Shown: positions 35,763 to 43,295 of the stretch, one piece after another
How the letters are laid out: each line of letters starts with the position of its first letter
Position numbering within the stretch: the first letter of the stretch is position 1
The notes under the pieces: model-generated
Told to the model about the DNA's origin: nothing
Seen by the model: the letters and a program-made list of their open reading frames with translations, nothing else
The model's database searches: none
Translations under genes and position numbers: made by a program
Origin: Pelagimonas sp.
GTDB lineage: Bacteria; Pseudomonadota; Alphaproteobacteria; Rhodobacterales; Rhodobacteraceae
NCBI GenBank assembly: GCA_025210345.1
Contig: JAOARX010000034.1
Location: 62,001-126,000 of the forward strand
DNA length: 64,000 nt
Reading direction: 5' to 3'

Positions 35763-38159
35763 ATGAAATTCACGCTTTCCTGGCTGAAAGACCATCTCGA
35801 CACCACGGCGACCGTGGATGAAATCGCTGAGGCGCTGACCGATCTGGGTCTGGAAGTCGAAGAAATCGTAGACCCCGCGAAAACGCTGTCCACCTTTACC
35901 ATCGCCAAGGTCGTGGGGGCTGAACAGCACCCGGATGCGGACCGTCTGCGCGTTTGCAAGGTCATGACAGACGAGGGCGAGAAACAGATCGTCTGCGGCG
36001 CGCCCAACGCACGCGAAGGGATCACGGTTGTTCTGGCGAAACCCGGCGACTATGTGCCGGGTCTGGATGTGACGCTTAGCGTGGGGAACATCCGTGGTGT
36101 TGAAAGCCACGGTATGATGGCCTCGGAAAAAGAGCTGGAACTGTCCGACGAGCACAATGGAATCATTGAGCTCCCCTCCGGAACGGTTGGTCAGAAATTC
36201 ACCGACTGGCTGGCGGAAAACGATCCGGCCAAGGTCGATCCGATGATCGAGATCGCCATCACCCCCAACCGCCAGGATGCGCTGGGCGTGCATGGCATTG
36301 CCCGTGATCTGGCAGCGCGCGGTCTGGGCACGCTTAAACCTATGGCCCAAGAGCAGGTCGAAGGCACCTTCCCCTGTCCGATCACGGTCACCATCGACGA
36401 AGATGCGCAGACAGATGGCTGTGAGGTCTTTGCCGGGCGTCTGATCAAAGGGGTGAAAAACGGCCCCAGCCCGCAGTGGCTCCAGGACCGTCTGCGCGCG
36501 ATTGGCCTGCGGCCGATTTCGGCGCTGGTCGATGTCACCAATTTCTTCACATTTGATCGCAATCGTCCACTGCATGTGTTCGATGCCGATAAGGTTGCGG
36601 GCAACCTGCGCATTCACCGTGCTGCGGCCGAGGCCGAATTGGTGGGTCTGGATGAAAAGGCCTATGTGTTCTCGGGCGGTCAGGTTGTGATCTCGGACGA
36701 CAACGGTGTTGAATCCATTGGTGGCATCATGGGCGGCCTGTCGACCGGCTGTACCGAGGAGACCACCAATGTGTTTCTTGAGGCCGCGGTCTGGGATCGG
36801 GTGCAGATCGCCTATGCGGGCCGTGCGCTTAAGATCAATTCGGACGCGCGCTATCGCAATGAACGTGGGATCGACCCCGCCTACAACATGCAGGCGATGG
36901 AAGATGCGGCCAAGATGATCATGGATCTGTGTGGTGGCGAGGCCTCTGAAATCACCGTCGCGGGCCAGGTGCCCGACACCGCGCGCGCCTATAAACTGGA
37001 TGCTAAACGCGTCATTTCGCTGGTGGGCATGGAGATCCCCGAGGCCGAGCAGCGCCAGACCCTGACCGCCTTGGGCTTCCGGATGGAGGGGGATCTGGCC
37101 CACGTCCCGTCTTGGCGTCAAGACGTCACCGGCGAGGCCGACCTGGTCGAGGAAGTCGCGCGTATCGCGTCGCTGACCAAGCTTCAGGGCAAGCCCCTGC
37201 CGCTGGCCGCCGGGGTGACCAAACCGGTGTTGTCCCCCATGCAAAAACGCGAACAGCAGGCCCGTCGCACCGCCGCGGCGCTGGGATACAACGAATGCGT
37301 CACCTACAGCTTTATTGACCAGACGTCCGCAGAGCTGTTTGGCGGGGGGACCGATGCGACCATGCTGGCCAACCCGATTTCATCGGAAATGAGCCACATG
37401 CGCCCCGATGTTCTGCCCGGGCTGCTGCAAGCGGCTGCGCGCAACCAGGCGCGGGGATACATGGATCTTGCGTTGTTCGAACTGGGCCATGCCTTTCAGG
37501 GCGGTGAACCGGGTGAACAGCATGTCCAGATTTCGGGTCTGTTGGTGGGCCGCACCGGGCCCAAGGACGTGCATGGCGCTTCGCGTGGGGTGGATGTCTT
37601 TGACGCCAAGGCCGACGCCGAGGCGGTTCTGGCGGCCATGGGCGCCCCGGCCAAGGTGCAGATCCTGCGCGGCGCGGCCGGTTGGTGGCATCCGGGGCGT
37701 CACGGCAAGATCTGTCTGGGGCCGAAAAAGGTGCTGGGCGTGTTCGGTGAATTGCACCCCAAGGTTCTTGAGGCCATGGATGTCAAAGGACCGGCTGTGG
37801 CCTTTACCCTTTACCCCGCCGAAATCCCACTGCCGCGCAAGACCAACGCCACCCGTGCGGCGCTTGAGCTGAAAGACCTGCAGGCGGTCGAACGTGACTT
37901 TGCCTTTGTGGTCGACGCAGGCGTCGAGGCGCTGACATTGGTCAATGCCGCCGCCGGCGCGGACAAAGCCCTGATCGAAGAGGTGCGCGTCTTTGATGAA
38001 TTCATCGGCGGGGCGTTGGGTGAGGATAAAAAATCCCTCGCGATCACCGTGCGCCTTCAGCCCAAGGATAAGACCTTGAAAGAAAAAGACATCGAGGCCG
38101 TCGCGGCAAAGATTGTCGAAAAAGTGCAAAAAGCCACCGGTGGTGCGCTTCGCGGCTAA
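35763..38159 (+). CDS. pheT: Phenylalanyl-tRNA synthetase beta subunit
   Basis: A 798-residue subunit with the usual domain order: tRNA-binding OB domain (about 39-150, with AEQHPDADRLRVCKV), B3/B4 editing domain (about 200-395), B5 domain, catalytic-like core and the C-terminal FDX-ACB anticodon-binding domain (about 700-797, VERDFAFVVDAGVEALTLV). The last two residues before the stop are Arg-Gly. The long stem-loop terminator follows the stop. The ATG at 35763 starts MKFTLSWLKDHL, the standard start. It pairs with pheS as an alpha2-beta2 enzyme. Confidence 0.98.
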   Translation: MKFTLSWLKDHLDTTATVDEIAEALTDLGLEVEEIVDPAKTLSTFTIAKVVGAEQHPDADRLRVCKVMTDEGEKQIVCGAPNAREGITVVLAKPGDYVPGLDVTLSVGNIRGVESHGMMASEKELELSDEHNGIIELPSGTVGQKFTDWLAENDPAKVDPMIEIAITPNRQDALGVHGIARDLAARGLGTLKPMAQEQVEGTFPCPITVTIDEDAQTDGCEVFAGRLIKGVKNGPSPQWLQDRLRAIGLRPISALVDVTNFFTFDRNRPLHVFDADKVAGNLRIHRAAAEAELVGLDEKAYVFSGGQVVISDDNGVESIGGIMGGLSTGCTEETTNVFLEAAVWDRVQIAYAGRALKINSDARYRNERGIDPAYNMQAMEDAAKMIMDLCGGEASEITVAGQVPDTARAYKLDAKRVISLVGMEIPEAEQRQTLTALGFRMEGDLAHVPSWRQDVTGEADLVEEVARIASLTKLQGKPLPLAAGVTKPVLSPMQKREQQARRTAAALGYNECVTYSFIDQTSAELFGGGTDATMLANPISSEMSHMRPDVLPGLLQAAARNQARGYMDLALFELGHAFQGGEPGEQHVQISGLLVGRTGPKDVHGASRGVDVFDAKADAEAVLAAMGAPAKVQILRGAAGWWHPGRHGKICLGPKKVLGVFGELHPKVLEAMDVKGPAVAFTLYPAEIPLPRKTNATRAALELKDLQAVERDFAFVVDAGVEALTLVNAAAGADKALIEEVRVFDEFIGGALGEDKKSLAITVRLQPKDKTLKEKDIEAVAAKIVEKVQKATGGALRG

Positions 38160-38173
38160 GACCAAAAGCAACC

Positions 38174-38217
38174 AAATGCCCCGCTTTCCTGCAGCCGCTG
38201 GAAAAAGCGGGGCATTT
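38174..38217 (+). terminator. Rho-independent terminator after pheT
   Basis: AAATGCCCCGCTTT (38174-38187) pairs with AAAGCGGGGCATTT (38204-38217) as a perfect 14-bp stem with a 16-base loop, ending in the TTTGTT run. Confidence 0.85.
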
Positions 38218-38297
38218 GTTGGTTTGTGTTGACGTTATGTCGGATGCTTAAGATCATCGTCAAAGCGTCGATGGCTTAGTTTGCGAATAGGGACCGG

Positions 38298-38732
38298 ATG
38301 GCTGTTTTCTACACTCTTCTCCAAGAGCCAAACGTTTTTATCCACAAGTATGTCGGGCCGTTTTCCATCCAGCAGCAGGCCCAGTTGTTCGAGGCAAAGT
38401 CTCAATACGCGTTCGAACACGGTTCCCCGGATTCGCTATCAGATCTGTCCGACCTGACCGATTTCCAGGTTTCTGGCGGCGAGATGATGGATGTCGCGCA
38501 CGAAATCTCGAAATTTCTTGGCCGCGCGCCAAGTACCGTCCGCTTTGCATTTTATGCGCCGACCGATCTGGGATTTGGATTGGCGCGGATGTTTGAAGGG
38601 TTTCTCCCCGAGGGATCAAATATCCAGGTGAGAATTTTCGATGATTTGAAAGACGCGATGGCGTGGTTGGACGTGCCGGGGACCCCCTCCGAGGTGTTTG
38701 ACACATCCAATTGGGCCTTTGTCGCGGATTAA
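38298..38732 (+). CDS. Hypothetical protein with SpoIIAA/STAS-like pattern
   Basis: A 144-residue cytoplasmic protein. It begins with a strand pair (FYTLLQEPNVFIHKYVGPFS) and continues with STVRFAFYAPTDLGFGLARMFEGFLPEG and VRIFDDLKDAMAWLDVP. The pattern of a beta strand, a helix carrying GLARMF and a final DLKDAMAWL resembles SpoIIAA-like or SEC14/STAS single-domain proteins, but I could not confirm the family. Membership in a stress or partner-switch pathway would be a guess. It is monocistronic, just after the pheT terminator, and convergent with the carboxymuconolactone decarboxylase-like gene. Confidence 0.6.
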   Translation: MAVFYTLLQEPNVFIHKYVGPFSIQQQAQLFEAKSQYAFEHGSPDSLSDLSDLTDFQVSGGEMMDVAHEISKFLGRAPSTVRFAFYAPTDLGFGLARMFEGFLPEGSNIQVRIFDDLKDAMAWLDVPGTPSEVFDTSNWAFVAD

Positions 38733-38770
38733 TCCGGGCACGCGATCGGCCACGCACCCGGAAATCTGAC

Positions 38771-39109
38771 TTAGTCAGCCGTCAATTGGTCATAGATTTC
38801 AAGCGCTTTGCCCGAATACATCAAACCGGGGCCTCCCCCCATCTGAATGCAGGTGGCCAACACGTCCGAGACCTCTTCACGGGTTACGCCCAGGCGCACG
38901 AGGGCCTCCATGTGGAACATCATGCAGGGCTCGCAACGGGTGGCCACGGCGATGCCAAGGGCCACATATTCCTTTTCTTTAAAGCTGAGCGCGCCGTCTT
39001 TCTTGACGGTTTTGCCCAGATCACCAAAGGCTTTGGTGGTGTCCGGGATGGCCTTGTTCAGGCTGCGCAGTTGCGTTTTTGTTTCGTTCAGTTTGTCAGT
39101 CCAGCTCAT
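38771..39109 (-). CDS. Carboxymuconolactone decarboxylase family (AhpD-like) protein
   Basis: A 112-residue all-helical protein of the CMD/AhpD family. The redox motif CEPCMMFH gives Cys59 and Cys62 with His66, as in AhpD-type peroxidase partners. LSFKEKEYVALGIAVA and GVTREEVSDVLATCIQMGGGP are the two flanking conserved helices. Such proteins act as hydroperoxide-reduction partners or are of unknown role. No ahpC is near. It starts with MSWTDKLNE after a minor ribosome site. Monocistronic. Confidence 0.88.
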   Translation of the reverse strand: MSWTDKLNETKTQLRSLNKAIPDTTKAFGDLGKTVKKDGALSFKEKEYVALGIAVATRCEPCMMFHMEALVRLGVTREEVSDVLATCIQMGGGPGLMYSGKALEIYDQLTAD

Positions 39110-39286
39110 GTGGTCCTCGCGTTTTTGGGTTTGGCCTGTCTCAACATGGTTTGCCAGAGCGGGCTTTGATCAAGATCATAATTCTTGAATATGACCACTC
39201 GGGTGATCCACAAAGACCAGCCCGTTCACGCCTGCAACATGCTCGGCCAGGGGCCGTCTCAGGGCGATCGGTGCCGCGAAAACACG

Positions 39287-39311
39287 AAAGCCCGCCAGAT
39301 AGGCGGGCTTT
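39287..39311 (-). terminator. Rho-independent terminator downstream of mcd
   Basis: AAAGCCCGCC (39287-39296) and GGCGGGCTTT (39302-39311) form a perfect 10-bp stem with AGATA loop. It follows the minus-strand mcd stop by 22 bases. Confidence 0.8.
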
Positions 39312-39333
39312 GAATTTGTCGAGATCGGGGGCG

Positions 39334-41010
39334 TTACATCAGGCGGCGGGCGATCACCTGCGCCTGAATTTCGCCAGCACCTTCAAAGATATTCAGGATG
39401 CGGGCGTCACACAGGATGCGTGAAACGGTGTATTCCAGCGCAAAGCCGTTGCCGCCGTGGATCTGCAGCGCGTTGTCCGCCGCAGCCCAGGCCACGCGCG
39501 CGCCCAGGAGTTTCGCCATACCGGCCTCAAGGTCGCAGCGGTGGCCGTGATCCTTTTCCCAGGCCGAGAAATAGGTCAGCTGGCGCGCAACCATCAGTTC
39601 CACGGCCATCATCGCCAGTTTTGATGACACGCGCGGGAAGGCGATCAGGGATTTGCCAAACTGCTTGCGCTCTTGCGCATAGCGCATGCCCACGTCCAGC
39701 GCGGACTGTGCCACACCAATGGCGCGGGCGGCGGTCTGGATGCGCGCGGATTCAAAGGTTTCCATCAACTGTTTGAAACCTTTGCCGGTTTCACCCCCCA
39801 AAAGGTTCTCACCCTTGACGTGGAAGTTGTCGAACCCCAATTCATATTCCTTCATGCCGCGATAGCCCAGCACCTCAATCTCGCCGCCGGTCATGCCCTC
39901 AGTGGGGAAGGGGGCTTCGTCGGTGCCGGGGGTCTTTTCGGCCAGGAACATGGACAGACCCTTGTAGTCGCTGGTTTCGGGGTCGGTCCGGGCCAGCAGG
40001 GTCATGACATGGGTGCGCGCCGCGTGGGTGATCCAGGTCTTGTTACCGGTGACTTTCCAATCGCCGTTTTCGTCCTGAACCGCGCGGGTGCGCAGCGATC
40101 CCAGATCGGACCCGGTGTTTGGCTCGGTGAACACGGCGGTGGGCAGTTTTTCACCCGAGGCCAGCGCCGGTAGCCATTTTTGTTTTTGCTCTTCCGTGCC
40201 GCCCGCGATGATCAGCTCGGCCGCGATTTCGGAGCGTGTGCCCAAAGACCCCACACCGATATAGGCGCGCGACAGTTCTTCCGAAACAACACACATCGAC
40301 GCCTTGGACAGGCCCAGCCCGCCGTATTCCTCGGGGATGGTCAGGCCAAAGACACCCATTTCCGCCAGCTCTTCGATGATCTCCATCGGGATCAGTTCGT
40401 CTTTGAGGTGCCATTCGTGCGCATGGGGCTCAACACGGTCGACCGCATAGCGGCGGAATTGTTCGCGGATCATCTCCAGCTCTTCGTCCAGGCCGGTGGC
40501 GCCGACGGTGATGTTTGCGGATTGCTCTTCCATCAGGGCAACCAGACGCGTGCGGGCGTCTTGGGTATTTGCGCTGGTGATCAGCGTATTGATTTCAGGC
40601 GTGTTCAGCACGCTGGCATCGGTGATGCCCAGATCATGCAGGCGCACGACCTCACCCTGGTTCATGGGGATGCCGCCTTTGATCTGCGCCAGATATTCGC
40701 CAAAGGCGATCTGGTGGATCAGTTGCTCGGTTTCGCCAAAGGTGCCAGCCTCAACCATGCGGTTGGCCCAGTTCTGCATCTGGCGCAGCGATTCCAGATA
40801 GGTGGCCAGCCACGCCAGACCATGGGATGCGGTCTGATTTGCTTCGACCGCGCGCGACGACACGCGGCCATCAACACTGACCAATTCGCGTACGGCGTTT
40901 CTGGCCGCTTCAAAAAGGGTTTCAACCGGGGCAACCGCCGCGCCGGTGAGGGCCAGGAGATCCTCAAGGATCACAGTATTCGACCCTGCATTCTGTCCAT
41001 CATGTGCCAT
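39334..41010 (-). CDS. mcd: (2S)-methylsuccinyl-CoA dehydrogenase
   Basis: A 558-residue acyl-CoA dehydrogenase, longer than standard enzymes because of an N-terminal extra domain (about 1-170) that includes LVSVDGRVSSRAVEANQTASHGLAWLATYLESLR in pieces VEANQ and HGLAWLATYLE. The extension and the GGIPMNQGE segment are typical of Mcd of the ethylmalonyl-CoA pathway, which oxidises (2S)-methylsuccinyl-CoA to mesaconyl-CoA with ETF as acceptor. The core shows FTEPNTGSD and the FAD-binding QIHGGNGFALEYTVSRILCDARI. The start ATG follows AAGGAG. No other ethylmalonyl-pathway gene is in the window. Confidence 0.85.
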   Translation of the reverse strand: MAHDGQNAGSNTVILEDLLALTGAAVAPVETLFEAARNAVRELVSVDGRVSSRAVEANQTASHGLAWLATYLESLRQMQNWANRMVEAGTFGETEQLIHQIAFGEYLAQIKGGIPMNQGEVVRLHDLGITDASVLNTPEINTLITSANTQDARTRLVALMEEQSANITVGATGLDEELEMIREQFRRYAVDRVEPHAHEWHLKDELIPMEIIEELAEMGVFGLTIPEEYGGLGLSKASMCVVSEELSRAYIGVGSLGTRSEIAAELIIAGGTEEQKQKWLPALASGEKLPTAVFTEPNTGSDLGSLRTRAVQDENGDWKVTGNKTWITHAARTHVMTLLARTDPETSDYKGLSMFLAEKTPGTDEAPFPTEGMTGGEIEVLGYRGMKEYELGFDNFHVKGENLLGGETGKGFKQLMETFESARIQTAARAIGVAQSALDVGMRYAQERKQFGKSLIAFPRVSSKLAMMAVELMVARQLTYFSAWEKDHGHRCDLEAGMAKLLGARVAWAAADNALQIHGGNGFALEYTVSRILCDARILNIFEGAGEIQAQVIARRLM

Positions 41011-41152
41011 GAATCGGCTCCTTCTCTTGTCCCGATGGTGGTATCTATTTTGCACCTGCAGCGCAACATAAATACCAATGGGTATCATTTTTGGATCAAA
41101 AATTGCGTGTGATTTTTTCGCGCTGCAGCATGAAACATGTTACCCAGATCCC
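41011..41152. other. Divergent regulatory region, mcd and TauE-type gene
   Basis: About 140 bases between divergent starts. GGTATC occurs twice in direct orientation (41040-41045 and 41081-41086), the second joined to an inverted ATACC (41072-41076) around AATG. A regulator binding here is possible but not established. Confidence 0.35.
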
Positions 41153-41920
41153 ATGTTTGAGAGTTTGACCCTGATACCGACCCATCTGTGGCCCCTGTGT
41201 TTGTGTATCGCGTTGGTGGCCGGGGTGATCAAGGGAATCGTCGGTTTTGCCATGCCTATGGTTTTGGTGTCCGGCTTGGGAAGCCTGATCGCGCCGGAAC
41301 TGGCCCTGGCTGGGCTGATCGTTCCAACCTTGGTCACAAATGGGGTTCAGGCGTTGCGACAGGGTCCGCAAGCGGCGTGGTCATCGGTGATCCGGTTTCG
41401 ATTGTTCCTGGCGACAGGTCTGGTGATGCTTTTGCTGTCAGCCCAGTTGGTTACGGTTCTGCCGACACAGGTGATGCTAGGATTGATCGGTGGGCCCGTG
41501 GTGGTGTTTGCTCTGGTGCAGCTTGCCGGGTGGGTGCCGCGGCCCCAAGGTGGGCAGAACCCGATCCTCGATCTGGGGGTCGGGGGATTTGCCGGATTGA
41601 TTGGCGGATTTTCCGGCGTTTGGGGCCCGCCCACGGTGGCCTATCTGACCGCGATCGGCACGCCCAAGCTTGATGCCATCCGCATTCAGGGCGTTATCTA
41701 CGGTCTTGGGGCTGTTGCGCTTGTGGTGGCGCACACGGCCTCTGGGGTTCTGAACCAAGCGACCATCTGGATCTCGGTCGCGATTTTGCCGCCTGCGCTG
41801 ATCGGCATGTGGCTGGGGGGTAAGATGCAAGACCGCTTTGACCAAGCCAGCTTTCGAAAAGCCACCTTGGTCGTCCTATTGTTTGCAGGGCTGAACCTGT
41901 TGCGCCGGGCACTGATCTAG
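41153..41920 (+). CDS. TauE/SafE family permease
   Basis: A 255-residue membrane protein with about eight hydrophobic helices. The repeated internal pattern GVIKGIVGFAMPMVLVSGLGS near the N-terminus and GGFAGLIGGFSGVWGPPTVAYLTAIG near the middle are the two halves of the TauE/SafE repeat. The family moves small organic or sulfur anions across the inner membrane. The ATG at 41153 was chosen because MFESLTLIP follows a clearer start; the frame is open 25 codons upstream. Substrate unknown. Confidence 0.85.
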   Translation: MFESLTLIPTHLWPLCLCIALVAGVIKGIVGFAMPMVLVSGLGSLIAPELALAGLIVPTLVTNGVQALRQGPQAAWSSVIRFRLFLATGLVMLLLSAQLVTVLPTQVMLGLIGGPVVVFALVQLAGWVPRPQGGQNPILDLGVGGFAGLIGGFSGVWGPPTVAYLTAIGTPKLDAIRIQGVIYGLGAVALVVAHTASGVLNQATIWISVAILPPALIGMWLGGKMQDRFDQASFRKATLVVLLFAGLNLLRRALI

Positions 41921-41937
41921 GAACAGCACCCGCGTGT

Positions 41938-42315
41938 TCACGGGTTCAGGGCATTGCGCATCTGCTGCGCTTGTTGTGTCAATATCTGCGCCTGTTCTGG
42001 CGACAGAGACCCGCCCGCGACCAGGCGGTCAATCGTGGCAATGGCCTGTTGCATTTGCGGCGCCGACATAGAGGTCACTGGAAAGCCAGATATCGGCGCG
42101 GGGACGGGCGCAGATACCGACGGGGCTGGCCCGGACACGCTGGGGGCTGTCGTGATCCCGGCACCCGGGGTGACCAGCGGCGTGGGGCTTACAGTGGGAA
42201 CGGGCGGAGGTGTCACCACGATGTTCGGTGGGTTGATCACCGAAACCTGACCGGCCCAAGCCATACCCGCGCTGACCGTGAAAAGCACTGCGGCACTCAA
42301 TGAAAAACGTGTCAT
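41938..42315 (-). CDS. Small proline-rich exported protein
   Basis: A 125-residue protein: signal peptide (FSLSAAVLFTVSAGMAWA, cleaved before GQV near residue 21), a proline- and serine-rich stretch with PPPVPTVSP and PAPSVSAPVPAP (about 28-90), then a helical Gln-rich end with QAQILTQQAQQMRNAL. It has no cysteine after the signal. The composition suggests a cell-wall or surface spacer. It follows the outer-membrane protein gene by 22 bases and is last in the secretion locus; AAGGG precedes the ATG. No family is recognised. Confidence 0.6.
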   Translation of the reverse strand: MTRFSLSAAVLFTVSAGMAWAGQVSVINPPNIVVTPPPVPTVSPTPLVTPGAGITTAPSVSGPAPSVSAPVPAPISGFPVTSMSAPQMQQAIATIDRLVAGGSLSPEQAQILTQQAQQMRNALNP

Positions 42316-42337
42316 GTTCTGGCCCTTTCGCATGGTG

Positions 42338-43207
42338 TCAAAACAGATCTTTGTCGACGATGGCAAAGCTGACCATCCAGCGGCCGTCGGAATTCGCGTG
42401 TCCGACATCGCCATAGCTGACCCCTATCTGCACATCGAGATCCGGCGTCATCCCACGAGAAAAGGTCATGCCGGCAATGGCTTCGTCCCCGTACCACGAT
42501 GCCCCGACCGAGGCCCAGTCATTCAGGCCCAGGCCGACCCCGGCGAACAGACCATCCTTGTCCTCTTGGGTGCCTATATCCGTACCATAGCCAAGCGTCA
42601 GCATCCCAGGCAGTGATCCCCCGCGATTGGTGTTCACGGAAAAGGTGCTTGAACCAGCGATATAATAGCTTCTGTCCCGCTTGTCGGCGTCGCCCCAGGT
42701 GTGCAAACGCCCGACACCCAGCGCGACTGACGCTGTGTGGCCTGCCTGCAAGGGCGACGCGAACTGTTTGGAGAGCTTCACATTGATCGAGCCAGAGTCG
42801 CCAAAATCCTTGGCATCAAACCCATTGGTCCCTTTCCCCAGACTGCTGAGGCCAATCACAAAATCCACGCCGACCCCGTGCACCGGATCGCCAAAGCCCA
42901 TGCCAAATGCGCCCGACGCGTCCGTGTCGCGCTGATTGCTGCGCTCGCGCTTGTCGCTGAGGGCCACGGCGATAAATCCTGTGTTCTTGGGGATGCTGAA
43001 ACCGCCGGGAATGCCGACGGTCGATGCGCTGCCCCCGCCGGACGAGCGGCGAACGGGTGTGCCGATCTGGGCCTCAAGCGATTCGAGATAGCGCAGATAT
43101 TCCGTCGCGCTGGCGTCGCTTGTTTGGGCGCTGGTGATTTGCGCCGCCCCAATCAGTGCGAGTGTGGACAGGCTGGCCGTCAGCCTGTGGTGAACCGCTC
43201 GTGCCAT
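42338..43207 (-). CDS. Predicted outer-membrane/exported protein of the adhesin locus
   Basis: A 289-residue protein with a signal peptide (LTASLSTLALIGAAQITSA, cleavage before QTSD) and a mature part rich in Gly, Asp and Ser with alternating short strands (VDFVIGLSSL, VALGVGRLHTWG, MLTLGYGTDIG). It ends in FAIVDKDLF with a terminal phenylalanine, as barrel proteins do. A family is not evident. I chose the ATG ending at 43207, which has GGGGG before it; an ATG five codons up is possible. It follows the giant protein gene by 88 bases and is on the same strand, so it may help display that protein. Confidence 0.6.
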   Translation of the reverse strand: MARAVHHRLTASLSTLALIGAAQITSAQTSDASATEYLRYLESLEAQIGTPVRRSSGGGSASTVGIPGGFSIPKNTGFIAVALSDKRERSNQRDTDASGAFGMGFGDPVHGVGVDFVIGLSSLGKGTNGFDAKDFGDSGSINVKLSKQFASPLQAGHTASVALGVGRLHTWGDADKRDRSYYIAGSSTFSVNTNRGGSLPGMLTLGYGTDIGTQEDKDGLFAGVGLGLNDWASVGASWYGDEAIAGMTFSRGMTPDLDVQIGVSYGDVGHANSDGRWMVSFAIVDKDLF

Positions 43208-43250
43208 GTTGCCCCCAATCATGTGCCGTTAGGTTGTTCCAAGTCATGCA

Positions 43251-43286
43251 CCATGGCCCGACCCTGTGTCACGGAGCGGGCCATGG
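43251..43286 (-). repeat. Long inverted repeat between giant protein gene and outer-membrane protein gene
   Basis: CCATGGCCCG (43251-43260) and CGGGCCATGG (43277-43286) are perfect 10-base arms around a 16-base loop. On the minus strand no T-tract follows, so it may be an RNA stabiliser or a partial attenuator that lowers expression of the downstream genes. Confidence 0.6.
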
Positions 43287-43295
43287 CGTGTGTTA

